Source of the DNA: Ambrosia x helenae
Lineage: Eukaryota > Streptophyta > Magnoliopsida > Asterales > Asteraceae
Direction of reading: 5' to 3'
Assembly: GCA_030844895.1 (NCBI GenBank)
Contig: CM061225.1
Coordinates: forward strand, 107,088,688 to 107,152,687
DNA: 64,000 nt
The notes below the pieces were generated by a model. That model searched no databases. It saw only the letters and a list, made by a program, of their open reading frames with translations, and was not told where the DNA came from. Below are positions 32,281 to 44,132 of the stretch, one piece after another. Every line of letters begins with the position of its first letter. Within the stretch, counting starts at the first letter, position 1. Position numbers and translations under genes: made by a program.

Positions 32281-33302
32281 TACGAGTTGACGCTACCCGC
32301 GCGTTGCTGCGGAACGTTAAATTATTATTATTTTTAGTAAATTAAACTTTAAAAATATAGATAAATTAGGTTCTTGAAATATTATATGTTTTGCGTAACA
32401 TACAATAATAATAGAATGAAAAAAAAATCATCTATGGTTTCATGCAATATAATACTTGGCATAACAAAACATACATATTCAACCAACACATACATAACAT
32501 AAATGTTTTGTTTAATACATATGGTTATACATATGACATGTGTAAATACATAGATTATATTTATATTAAGTATTGCGACACTGAAATAATAATATACATA
32601 AAGTTTATCAAATTAGATTTGTACGGAAACGTAAACTTTAATCATGATTTTTTTATTTACAAAAACCAAAGTAACGTGTTTTTGTAGATATGCAAATGAG
32701 ATTTAAAAAAAATGAGATTTGAAAATGTTAAAAAAAAGTGAATTGATTGTGAGAGATAAAAATATTACTGGCATAGATGATAAATAATATGTTTTTTTTA
32801 TTTGAATAAAATAACCTTTAACTTTGTGCATACAAATAAAATATTAGGGGAGGGGCACCCAAGCGTAAGTATTCTAGCCCTGACCACCCGCGCTCTGTCA
32901 TGTCAAAATAAACCCAAAGTACCGTAGCTACAAAACCATTGGCGGCACTCTCGGCAAAGTACCCTGGCGGTTTCAAATGGGTGTAAAGATTTTGATTGGT
33001 GGAGAAATTGTCAAGTGATCAAAAGCATTGAATGGACATAACACACCAACCACAACCCCTTCTTGACAACATATTGCCGTGATAATCAAACGCGACCTTT
33101 CCTAGAAGGTGGTAGTGATATTATCGTGTGGCAACCATACCCGCAAACCCCTCCCTCGTAGTCCAAACCTTACCCACCATTTAAAAGAATACAATTAGCT
33201 TAAAAAGAGGGCCAATGTTTAGGGGTGGATAAATACAAATTAATTAAAAATACGTTTATCAGTTATTTAGTTTTTTAACTCAAGAAGCAGTAATAGATAT
33301 AT
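32281..33302. other. Unassigned intergenic DNA
   Basis: AT-rich; one 81-codon AT-driven frame (32442-32687) without domain. No element ends recognised. Confidence 0.5.
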
Positions 33303-33880
33303 TGTTGAAATAATATTATATAATATAAGTATGTTTATAATATTTTCCTAATGCACTTTTATGTTGTTATGTTTCATGTTAATCATTTTGCTTGGATTGG
33401 ACTGGAATGCTTGGACCCGAATGCTTGGACTGTTGGACTAATTGGCTTGCATTTATGTTGAGTTCGTGGGCCCAGAAATAAGGAGCTGATAAGTTGTGCC
33501 AAGTCATCAATCCTAAAATTATTCAAGGGATTGATATAGATCGTTGATTAGAGAAAACACAAACTAATCCTAACCATTGGATTTGTATTTTCCCAGGAAC
33601 CTTCTATTGCCTCTATATAAGGCTTTGGTTCTCGTCCATCTTCCAATTTTTGACTCTCTCAATTTTTTTTGTTTTGGTCTTTCACTCTTGTTCTCTCTAA
33701 ATAGTCATCTTCTTGATATTATAAATCTAGGGTTTGAGTCATTATTGAGTTCTAAGCCTTTGAATAGATCTTGAGTTGTTGATATCAGATCATCGTGTGA
33801 TGATCTAGAAGATTGAGAGTGAGGGTTGTAGTGAGGATATTTTGAGAATATTATCAGTTATCATGTCCTTAAATCCTTCA
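33303..33880 (+). mobile_element. Possible copia LTR fragment
   Basis: TGTTGAAATAATATTATATA start, a TATA box (CTCTATATAAGGC near 33611-33623) and a pyrimidine-rich leader (CTCTCAATTTTTTTTG, TTGTTCTCTCTAAATAG) give the layout of a Ty1/copia LTR. The right end and TSD cannot be fixed. A host promoter is an alternative. Confidence 0.4.
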
Positions 33881-34104
33881 AAATCTCCAGAGTCTCCATT
33901 TCCTTTGTAGATGCAGCACCGTTGCGCCATAGCCGTTTTATGCACCGTTCACCCATACGCATCCCAAAGCCTCTACAATACAACACCCATCAGCATCTGT
34001 TTCTTCTTGTGAACCGTTATGGGGTGTTTTGAGGCAACATGCGTTATCGGTTGGAATTGACTGCTTGGGATTCCAAATGCCAACAGTGGGGGTTATGTGT
34101 GAAA
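33881..34104. other. Unassigned segment split by hAT insertion
   Basis: Continues after the hAT MITE at 34801-35509. It is moderately GC-rich but shows no recognised coding content. Confidence 0.35.
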
Positions 34105-34800
34105 TAGGGGTGTTCATCGAATCGAATAACGAATTTTCGAATTATTCGAATCGAATTTCTCGAATTTTTAATATTTTTACCTGGATTCGTATTCGATTCG
34201 TATTCGCTTAAAATTCAATTTATTCAATTCGTATTCGATTCGAATAAAAACTCGAATTCGAATCGAATTCGAATAAATTTGATTTAGTTCAAATTCACTA
34301 TAAATAATCAATTGTTTTACTTTTAGTTTTAAAACTAATACAAACTCATTATTTATAACATATAAAATACAACTCTACAAAATTAATAAACAACAACGTG
34401 TCAAATACGGCAATTGTAAAAATAGTAGAGAGTATAGTTTGTTAGAGTTTTGTGATGTATAAGGTAAATATGTAAAATATGGTTATGGTAAAAGTTGTAC
34501 ACACTATGGGTTTTTAGAGTTTGACTAAAATTTAGAAGTTCTTTTTTTGAATGTGTATATAATAATGTGTATGTGTGTATATATATTTAAAAATATACAT
34601 GTACAGTTTTTATTCGAATTTCGAATCGAATCGAATTTAAAATCATAAATTCGTATTCGATTCGTATTCGATTTACTTGACTCGAATTCGAATCGAATCA
34701 AATTCGAATTCTTAATAAATGAATCGAATTCCTGGTAATCGAATCGAACTAAGTCGAATTTCGAATTTTTCGAATCCGAATCGAATTCTGAACACCCCTA
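34105..34800. mobile_element. hAT MITE, 696 bp, with TTCGAAT subterminal repeats
   Basis: Perfect 12-bp TIRs TAGGGGTGTTCA / TGAACACCCCTA with the 8-bp TSD GTGTGAAA (34097-34104, 34801-34808). Both ends carry dense repeats of TTCGAAT/ATTCGAT (34117-34280 and 34610-34790), likely transposase-binding sites. No transposase. Confidence 0.93.
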
Positions 34801-35509
34801 GTGTGAAATGGTGGCAAACAACAGGAGAAACGGCGGTTGGAAAAGACACCTCAGTTTGGGTTTAAATGCAAAGTCGTGACTGTAGAAAAACGGTGAACCG
34901 GATATGGAAAATAAGGCGGCGTAAAAGGATGGCATTCAGTTACCGTTAACTTGGGGTGAACGGTTACAAAAAAAAAAAAAAAAAAAAGCAAAAAGGGTAA
35001 ACGGTTTGGAATGACGGGAAGGGTTATGGGTAACGGAGATTTAACGGAAGTTTGATTCACCGTTAAGTTGGTATTTGTATGATATATAATAATAATAATA
35101 ATAAATAATTAATTACCGATCCCTACCGATTGTGCCACTGTAGTATGACGCGATCCACAACGAAAAAACCAGATGATCCATAAAGCTAATTGTTGCACAT
35201 CAACAAAGTTAGTTAGGGTTAAGTGAGATTAATAATGATAATAAACACTCAATAGTAATAACAATAAACACTCAACAATTTCTAAACTGATATAACATTA
35301 ATCTTGAATCTTGAAGCTCTTCTCATAAATTTGTATGTATAAAAAATACGAATTAAAATAAAATACAAGTTTTATATTTGTAGTAATATTATGTTAAGAA
35401 ACTGTATGTATAATTTTCATTGAAATTTGTAAATGTAATTCTAACAAATTTAAAAAGATGAGGAAGTAAATATTAAAATGAAATTAAACGTATATGAGTT
35501 ATAGACTTC
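34801..35509. other. Unassigned intergenic DNA
   Basis: Contains A22-type homopolymer (34969-34987) and a short (ATA)n tract near 35086-35103. No gene recognised. Confidence 0.5.
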
Positions 35510-37018
35510 ATAATTGTAACACCCCAACCGATGGCGGAAACATCAGGATGTCACGTATTGATGATTGTTCAGCTCATGGTGAATAATAAATTTCATTAAA
35601 TAATTTAAGTAAGTTACATACAATTGTTCTAAGAATTTGTACATCAAATTGAATAAAACTATGCAAACATCTTCAAGCATCAATTCAAATCTTCAAGCAA
35701 GTAGAACCTGAAACATGTTAAGTTGAAAATATTTTGGGTCAACAAAAGTTGGTGAGATTTACATAGGTTTTGATATTCGAATAAAAATTGTTGTGCAATT
35801 CATGTGTCATGGCAATCTAGTCCATATGTGAAAACATACTAGAAGTAAATCGTGTGCATAATCAACCATTGTGACTGTTGTATTGTGGTACATCCCATAC
35901 GCTCATGGTTCACTCGTTTAAATTGCAGTAACAAACACCCATGCAACCTTTGTAGGAGGCACGTATCCGGGTGTGATTGTCAGTCCAATAGATCTATCAA
36001 TGTATACCGTTTGGCTGATGAATGTTTATGCTAGAATTGTGCTTACCCTAGTCATGTTCAAGACATAATGCAACATAGAAAAACACACAGACACATTGAT
36101 GATTGAATTGCATAAATGATGTTGTAACATGTTTCACCCCAAAAATGGTGATAAATAGAAAAGGGGCTATGTAAAACTCACCTTAGCAAAACGTTATATC
36201 TGTTGAAAAATTGAATAATGATGTTGCCCAAATGTATCAAGTATCACCCTATAATAAGGTAATAAATATGTCTAAGTCTATCAAGTCTACAAATGTATAA
36301 GTTCTAGGGCTTCGAATTGGGGATAAATGCTCGTTTGATTAATATAAAAAATGTTAGATAATAGAGGGAATATTAATAAATGAATAACCAAAAATCTTTT
36401 TAGGGAATTTAATTTTAAGATGGTCATAATAATGTGTTTAAAGTGTAAAAATAATTTTTATAAAATTATTTTCTTTAAAATAGAATATTAATTCTATTTA
36501 TAACAAATTGTCAAAATTTAACTTTAATATTTAAAAATATTAAAATTTAAGAATTATAAGTTTAAAATTTATATTTCTGTTCTAAATAATCAGAAATAAT
36601 TTGTATAAAATTTTGGTGCAAAAATATTAAAAATTGGATTTATTATGATTTAATTATGATTAAAACTAACAAAAATTGATTTAAAATATTAAATAAATGA
36701 TTTTTCAGAATTAAAAATCATTTCAGAAAAGTCTATCATTATATAAACTCAGAATAATTTTTGTGGAAATTTATAAAATTGTTTTGATATTTTAATGGAA
36801 TTTTATAAATATAATAGAATAAAATCGATTTAATTATTAAATATATTAAATAAATGAATTTTTGAAAACTAAAAATTGTAGATGAAGCATTTATATCAGA
36901 TTAACTAAAAGTAATTTTTTAAGAATTTATAAAAGGATTTTGATAATTAAAAACGAATTTATAAGATTATATGTATAATATATATTTATTTGTGAAAAGG
37001 AAAAAGGAAACAAAAAGG

Positions 37019-37090
37019 GGATGCCACTGCCGGGAATTGAACCCGCGTTGCTTGGGTGGAATGCACCAGACACAACCACTTGGTCCAGAC
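37019..37090 (-). other. tRNA-like/SINE-like module in LTR (A and B boxes)
   Basis: Minus strand reads GGACCAAGTGGTTGTG (A-box-like) and, 30 bases on, GGGTTCAATTCCCGG (B-box). The T-arm nearly pairs, but there is no full cloverleaf, so it is a tRNA-derived relic and not a tRNA gene. The homologue in the other LTR is at 41716-41787, with B-box GGGTTCGATTCCCGG. Confidence 0.55.
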
Positions 37091-37711
37091 CAGTGGTTGT
37101 GTTTGGTTCTAGTTTATTAAAAATAAATACATTAACGCTAATCATGTTCTTCCCCATTCGTGCCCTAGAATTGAAATCTAGCTAATTACACAATGTTAAT
37201 CTAATTAATCATAGGGCAAACATTGTGTAGATGCCGATTAAAGAAACCCATCAAAAACATTGTACTTACAACGCTGTTTGGTGCACGATTACTCGGTCAG
37301 TTTAAAAAGTCAAATACGAAGCAATAATCAAGAACAGAGGTTTGTTGTGAAGAACTGGGGATTGAGAGATGAATTTCGGCGAGTTGTGGTCGTTTCCAGA
37401 GGTTCAATTTATACTATTACTCTCGGATCAAAAGAATTGGAAAGTTTGACCCATATGTTAATGTATACGCGTAGAATAGGCTAGAATTGGATCGAATTAA
37501 GTGTATTTGTTTGTGTGTATGCTGTGGAATAGCCCGATAATCACGTAATCATTCCATATAGAAATTAAAACGCGTCAATTAAGCCAATTGAATGGTCAAA
37601 GTTGGAATCTCTTGCCATATCTGCTGCTGCGCGTCAATAGGAAGGAGAAAGGAGGGACGGGAGTGGGTTTTAATATAATTAAAGTTGGGTTTAAACCAAC
37701 TAGAGGGTGTG

Positions 37712-37797
37712 GCCCAGGTGGTGTTAACGTGTGTGTGTGGGGCTTGGCCGGCTTTTGCTCGGGTTCGAACCTCAGCAAGGACACACATTTTTTTTTT
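37712..37797 (+). other. Second tRNA-like module with T-run in LTR
   Basis: GGCCCAGGTGGTG (A-box-like) and GGGTTCGAACCTC (B-box), followed by a T10 run that would stop RNA polymerase III. Its homologue is at 42409-42499. Resembles a short tRNA-derived SINE; direction is opposite to the element's own transcription. Confidence 0.5.
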
Positions 37798-38582
37798 TAA
37801 AAAACAGTGAAGGAAGGGGAGGTGGAGATGGGGTTTGGGCCGGGTTCCTGGTGGGCCGGGTATCAGTTTGGGCTTCCAGAAATTTCAAAAGAAAAGGGGT
37901 GGGCTTAGTCATAATTATTTTGTGTTTGATCCAAAATGAGCATGTTATGTTTATTATTATTATTATTATTTTTTTAAAATAATATATGCATTTATATATA
38001 TATATATATAAGTTGTGCGTATAAAAAGATGTGTAAAACGAGGGCTTTGTGTATAAAAATTTGGGGAAAGATTTTGCGATGTTACAGTCTCCCCTACTTT
38101 TGGAAACTTCGTCCCGAAGTTAAAAGAAAACACCAAGTTTACAATTGGTCGACTACCGAAAACCTGGATAAAATTTCACACTACCTTAACGTACCTGTAA
38201 ATTCATGATTACGTTCCGGACCGTAATTACCAATTTACCTTACATTAGGGTTTTGCGTCCTTTTATGACTTTACCGATTGTTGAGCAGGTCTGATAGTCC
38301 CCACGAGTCGTTGAGCAGGTGGTAGGGCCTCTCCCGACTGTTGGAAAGACATGATGACCTCTACCAATCGTTAAGTAGGTTGTTTGGTAGTCAACTAATT
38401 GTTGTACAAGTGAGCAAGTATGATTATAGATATAGCAATTTATTCACATTTAAACAAGCATGCACTCAGATGTTATGATAATACTTGAATTTATTTCTTG
38501 AATCAAAAAGTGTCGATACATAGAATTATAAAGTAGACATTATTCAAATGATGGAGTTTTGTTGTTAGGTAGCTGGAGGGTC

Positions 38583-39691
38583 TCAAGCGGGGTTATCAAG
38601 AGCGTTTGTAGCAGGAATTCGACAAGCATCAGCAAGATGCCCATACCTTTGACAATTGGTGCACTGTCGGCAGGGTACATGGGTTGGATGGTGATACTGG
38701 CAAGTGTCACACTTAGGTAGCTTCCCGTTGTATTGTTTCTTGTTGGGTGGGGCAGTGGTGTCTATTGCAAAATTTCTGGCCTTGCACTTTCCGTTGGTTG
38801 AGGCCTCTGTTTTGATTTCAACGGCAGGTTGGGGAGTATCCTTTACAACAGTTTTCTTTTCCCCTTTCCGAGTCAGGGTTCCCGCCTTCACATGGTTATC
38901 TGTTAGGGTGACAGCCAAACGCTTTGCTTCCTCCAAAGTAGCAGGGTTCCTTCCCCACACCGTGTCTTGAATCTGCATCGGTAAGCCACCAATGTATTTT
39001 TCGATTGCAATGGGTAAGGGGGTGACCTTGTGGGGTAGCAGTAGGCTAAGTTCGTGAAAACGAGTGTTGTAAGCAAGGTTTTCTCCACTATCTTGAGCAA
39101 GGTCATGAAACTCATCTTCCAGCTTCTTGATTTCATTACGAGGACAGAACTCTGCCTTCATAATGTCTTAGCTTGATCCCAAGTTAAGGCTAGTGCAGCT
39201 TCAGCTCCGCGAGTGCGTTTTTCTTCATTCCACCAAGTGAGTGCTCGTTTGTGAAGAACACTCATAGCATAACGAACCTTAAAGTTGTCGGGGCATTCGC
39301 TGTTGATGAAGGTATTCTCAATACCCTCAAACCATTGTCGGAGTCCCGTAGCTCCTTCTTCACCACTAAACTTTGGGGGATTGCAAGAATTAAAGTGTTT
39401 AAGGGTACAGGCTGGAAGACCATTCCCATTCCCATTGTGGTTTCCATTTCCATTCCCGTTGCCGTTGCCGTTTCCGTTGCCGTTCATCTGGATGACTTGA
39501 GCTAGTAAGTTGGGAACCAGAGTTGCGATTTGCTGCGCCATTTGCTGAGAAATGATTGCAGCCAGTTGAGCATCGACACCATTATTGTTGTTGTTGTTGT
39601 TGTGGTTAGTGTCATGGTTATGATTGTGATTGCTACTCCCTTCATCATGATTTTCACCACTGTTAAGACGAGCACTGCGACGTGGAGGCAT
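38583..39691 (-). pseudogene. Ty3/gypsy-type gag with zinc knuckle, one frameshift
   Basis: Nucleocapsid precursor that would package element RNA. The likely start is at 39691 (MPPRRSARL). Then come an Asn/His/Gly-rich low-complexity stretch, the retrotransposon gag core (FSGEEGATGLRQWFEGIE, ALTWWNEEKRT), a basic region, and a zinc knuckle CTNCQRYGHLADAC (CX2CX4HX4C) preceded by a Cys/His-rich CDTCQYHHPTHVPC. The stop is at 38583-38585. The frame is broken near 39158-39165 where one T appears to be missing (TWDQAKTL then a stop, while MKAEFCPRNEIKKL continues in the next frame). Otherwise complete. No protease or pol follows. Confidence 0.9.
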
Positions 39692-40191
39692 GATCTGTAA
39701 GAGACACAATGAATGAGATTATATAAGGAATGTAATCATTTATTCATTAATTAAAACGAATAAACGAAAACGTTGACTTATCAAAGATTCTAAATTCCAA
39801 TAACATATGAATACATGCTTTAGCCTATAAATGAACACTCATCCCGAGAATTCCCAGGTAGGCATCCGGGTCCCTCGTCTGATTGGGATATATGCGCAAT
39901 GCCAGCCTAGACAGAAGACTCAGAATACAGGCGTTCACCCTTCCAGATTGCACGTGTTCGATATTAAAATCTAGAACTTCGACGAGATCTCAAGGGGGTT
40001 CAGGTTAAACCTGAGGATTTTGTCCTATTAGTCTAAGAGTAGACCCAGTGATGAAAGCAACCTTCTTGTAAGGATGAAAGTAGGGATATGAAGTAGGAGA
40101 TAGAGAATAGCAAGTAAAAGAAGCAAGTACTCGTTAAATCCTATGGTTATAGACTAGATTATTTTTCTAATAACCTAATTCCCTATAACCA

Positions 40192-40205
40192 TGGCTCTGA
40201 TACCA
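40192..40205 (-). promoter_or_regulatory. Primer binding site (initiator Met-tRNA) of TR-GAG
   Basis: On the minus strand TGGTATCAGAGCCA begins 3 bases after the 5' LTR, complementary to the 3' end of tRNA-iMet, where minus-strand DNA synthesis would start. Confidence 0.9.
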
Positions 40206-40208
40206 ATC

Positions 40209-42682
40209 TGTAACACCCCAACCGATGGCGGAAACATCGGGATGTCACGTATTGATGATTGTTCAGTAGCTCATGGTGAATAATAAATTTCATTAAATAA
40301 TTTAAGTAAGTTACATACAATTGTTCTAAGAATTTGTACATCAAATTGAATAAAACTATGCAAACATCTTCAAGCATCAATTCAAATCTTCAAGCAAGTA
40401 GAACCTGAAACATGTTAAGTTGAAAATATTTTGGGTCAACAAAAGTTGGTGAGATTTACATAGGTTTTGATATTCGAATAAAAATTGTTGTGCAATTCAT
40501 GTGTCATGACAATCTAGTCCATATGTGAAAACATACTAGAAGTAAATCGTGTGCATAATCAACCATTGTGACTGTTGTATTGTGGTACATCCCATACGCT
40601 CATGGTTCACTCGTTTAAATTGCAGTAACAAACACCCACGCAACCTTTGTAGGAGGCACGTATCCGGGTGGGATTGTCAGTCCAATAGATCTATCAATGT
40701 ATACCGTTTGGCTGATGAATGTTTATGCTAGAATTGTGCTTACCCTAGTCATGTTCAAGACATAATGCAACATAGAAAAACACACAGACACATTGATGAT
40801 TGAATTGCATAAATGATGTTGTAACATGTTTCACCCCAAAAATGGTGATAAATAGAAAAGGGGCTATGTAAAACTCACCTTAGCAAAACGTTATATCTGT
40901 TGAAAAATTGAATAATGGTGTTGCCCAAATGTATCAAGTATCACCCTATAATAAGGTAATAAATATGTCTAAGTCTATCAAGTCTACAAATGTATAAGTT
41001 CTAGGGCTTCGAATTGGGGATAAATGCGCGTTTGATTAATATCAAAAATGTTTGATAATAGAGGGAATATTAATAAATGAATAACCAAAAATCTTTTTAG
41101 GGAATTTAATTTTAAGATGGTCATAATAATGTGTTTAAAGTGTAAAAATAATTTTTATAAAATTATTTTCTTTAAAATAGAATATTAATTCTATTTATAA
41201 CAAATTGTCAAAATTTAACTTTAATATTTAAAAATATTAAAATTTAAGAATTATAAGTTTAAAATTTATATTTCTATTCTAAATAATCAGAAATAATTTG
41301 TATAAATTTTTGGTGCAAAAATATTAAAAATTGGATTTATTATGATTTAATTATGATTAAAACTAACAAAAATTGATTAAAAATATTAAATAAATGATTT
41401 TTCAGAATTAAAAATCATTTCAGAAAAGTTTATCATTATATAAACTCAGAATAATTTTTGTGGAAATTTATAAAATTGTTTTGATATTTTAATGGAATTT
41501 TATAAATATAATAGAATAAAATCGATTTAATTATCATATATATTAAATAAATGAATTTTTGAAAACTAAAAATTGTAGATGAAGCATTTATATCAGATTA
41601 ACTAAAAGTAATTTTTTTAGAATTTATAAAAGGATTTTGATAATTAAAAACGAATTTATAAGATTATATGTATAATATATATTTATTTGTGAAAAGGAAA
41701 AAGGAAACAAAAAGGGGATGCCACTGCCGGGAATCGAACCCGTGTTGCTTGGGTGGAATGCACCAGACACAACCACTTGGTCCAGACCAGTGGTTGTGTT
41801 TGGTTCTAGTTTATTAAAAATAAATACATTAACGCTAATCATGTTCTTCCCCATTCGTGCCCTAGAATTGAAATCTAGCTAATTACACAATGTTAATCTA
41901 ATTAATCATAGGGCAAACACTGTGTAGATGCCGATTAAAGAAACCCATCAAAAACATTGTACTTACAACGCTGTTTGGTGCACGATTACTCGGTCAGTTT
42001 AAAAAGTCAAACACGAAGCAATAATCAAGAACAGAGGTTTGTTGTGAAGAACTGGGGATTGAGAGATGAATTTCGACGAGTTGTGGTCGTTTCCAGAGGT
42101 TCAATTTATACTATTACTCTCGGATCAAAAGAATTGGAAAGTTTGACCCATATGTTAATGTATACGCGTAGAATAGGCTAGAATTGGATCGAATTAAGTG
42201 TAATTGTTTGTGTGTATGCTGTGGAATAGGCCGATAATCACGTAATCATTCCATATAGAAATTAAAACGCGTCAATTAAGCCAATTGAATGGTCAAAGTT
42301 GGAATCTCTTGCCATATCTGCTGCTGCGCGTCAACAGGAAGGAGAAAGGAGGGACGGGAGTGGGTTTTAATATAATTAAAGTTGGGTTTAAACCAACTAG
42401 AGGGTGTGGCCCAGGTGGTGTTAACGTGTGTGTGTGTGGGGCTTGGCCGGCTTTTGCTCGGGTTCGAACCTCAGCAAGGACACACATTTTTTTTTTTTTA
42501 AAAACAGTGAAGGAAGGGGAGGTGGAGATGGGGTTTGGGCCGGGTTCCTGGTGGGCCGGGTATCAGTTTGGGCTTCCAGAAATTTCAAAAGAAAAGGGGT
42601 GGGCTTAGTCATAATTATTTTGTGTTTGATACAAAATGAGCATGTTATGTTTTTTATTATTATTATTTAAAATAATATATGC

Positions 42683-42721
<39 letters not shown>

Positions 42722-42795
42722 TTGTGTGTATAAAAAGATGTGTAAAACGAGGGCTTTGTGTATAAAAATTTGGGGAAAGATTTTGCGATGTTACA
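40209..42795 (-). repeat. 5' LTR of TR-GAG element
   Basis: 2587 bp, collinear with 35515-38086; differs by scattered substitutions and small indels, the largest being a longer (TA)n tract at 42684-42718. Confidence 0.93.
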
Positions 42796-42800
42796 ATAAT

Positions 42801-43212
42801 TATGTGGTTAACACCTCTTGACATCATAAACCAAAAGCCCAAATATATAAATAATACAACCTTTCATGTACCAATACATGATTAGCCTTAAATAGCCAGT
42901 TTTTTTCGAACATATAAATTGTGATATCAAGCAAGGGGAGGAAACTACCAATTATAGATCGTTGTTTGATTCCCTCTCAGTTTCATCATCCGTTGTCCCA
43001 TGGTGTTTTCACAATCACCTCACATGGATTATCAAATCCTAAAAACATCAGTAGCTGCCTACAGACAAACCAAAGTTGTACTAGACTTCCTGTTCAGAAG
43101 CTTATGGTTATTTAATGATATCGTATAGTCAAGTTGGCCTTTGGCAATAGGCGTTGCGAGTGTTCTCCATGATGGAGAAGCCTAATTTGTTTGTGTCTAA
43201 TTGGATGTTATG
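42801..43212. other. Unassigned spacer
   Basis: No feature recognised apart from weak similarity of 43140-43212 to decayed PPR-like coding sequence. Confidence 0.4.
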
Positions 43213-43341
43213 GTTAAAGCTTTTAAATTAGATTTGGCTGTGAAAATGTTGGACAGGATGGAGTTGGTTGGGGTTGTACCGGATGTTGTGACGTATAATT
43301 GTTTGATTAAAGGGTATTGGGTTGGGGAAGACAAGTGGTGA
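43213..43341 (+). pseudogene. PPR protein gene fragment
   Basis: The frame from 43213 encodes a fragment with AVKMLDRMELVGVVPDVVTY + NCLIKGY, matching one pentatricopeptide repeat (the GVxPDVVTYNxLIxGY signature) and the start of the next, ending at a TGA at about 43339-43341. PPR proteins bind organellar RNA. Only about 43 codons remain, with no start or flanking repeats, so it is a relic. Confidence 0.7.
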
Positions 43342-44132
43342 AAGCTTGTATTTTTGGTGGTGTTGGTGAAAGTGGATATGGGTGGTGGTGGTAGTGGTGG
43401 TTTGTGGAGGTGATGGGTTGGGGAAGATGAAGTGGGCGGGTCCCATTAAGAATAAGTGAGGTCTCTTTATATTTTATTAATTAATGAATATTTTTATTAA
43501 AGTAAGGGTAGTTTAGTAATTTTACACCCACTTAACTGGATAATCTAACCTCTGTTAACTCCAGGGACTATCCGAATTTAGAAACACCAAAAGTTAAGGA
43601 CTACAGATGTAATTTTTAAAAGTTGAGGACTAAAGGTGAAATCTGAGCAAATCACATGTACTATTCGAACAATTTTCTCTTAAATAAATAGTATCCTACC
43701 ATCCAGTAATGTTGCAACAAAGTAGCATTATCCGCTTTATATACAACATATATTAGTCAGTGTAGTATAGTTCTAAAATGTTTAAGAGGTTAGCTTGACG
43801 AATTACTTAATACTAAATCGATATCTCACCATCTCCGGGGGGGGGGTGTGCTCCACGACAATGGGGTATTCGGTTAGGTTGATGTGCGGCAACACCACTG
43901 CCCTTTCAGCAGCAACAGAAAATTTACCACCTCGGCAAGGAGTAACCGAGAGGCAACAAAAAATTGACGACATTCATTTGTGATTTAACCCTAATGGCTC
44001 AATTTTACCTAACAACTATATTTTGGAAAAAAAAATTAAAAAAATTATTTACCATTTATATATAAATCAAAGCCATTCACACAATTTCTCACAAACTATT
44101 ATCACATTCCTACCAATTTTACAACGTTAACA
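43342..44132. other. Unassigned intergenic DNA
   Basis: A GT-rich stretch (43350-43440) and a G9 run (43838-43847); otherwise nothing recognised. Confidence 0.5.

Larger units (their letters stand above)
35515..38086 (-). repeat. 3' LTR of TR-GAG element
   Basis: 2572 bp. Contains a very AT-rich middle (36340-36990), a tRNA-like module in antisense (37019-37090) and a second tRNA-like module in sense ending in a T10 run (37712-37797). Confidence 0.93.
35515..42795 (-). mobile_element. Gag-only LTR retrotransposon (TR-GAG type), complete, 7281 bp
   Basis: Two long direct repeats (35515-38086 and 40209-42795) begin TGTAACACCCC and end GATGTTACA, flanked by the 5-bp TSD ATAAT (35510-35514, 42796-42800). 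On the minus strand the element reads 5' LTR (40209-42795), PBS TGGTATCAGAGCCA (40192-40205), gag (38583-39691), PPT near 38087-38103, 3' LTR (35515-38086). The 2.1 kb internal part has no protease, RT, RNase H or integrase. That structure matches the TR-GAG class of non-autonomous elements, which depend on an autonomous partner. The gag resembles Ty3/gypsy gag. By eye the LTRs differ at about 1% of positions plus indels, so the insertion is fairly recent. Confidence 0.93.

Noticed and set aside
33577..33774. 65-codon Leu/Ser-rich frame
   Set aside because: Lies over the TATA box and pyrimidine leader of a probable LTR; composition explains the frame.
35852..36034. 60-codon Cys-rich frame, repeated at 40549-40731
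   Set aside because: Part of the TR-GAG LTR; no start context or domain, and some Cys codons are not conserved between the two copies.
37019..37090. Functional tRNA gene
   Set aside because: Only A/B boxes and a partial T-arm match; acceptor stem and anticodon arm do not fold.
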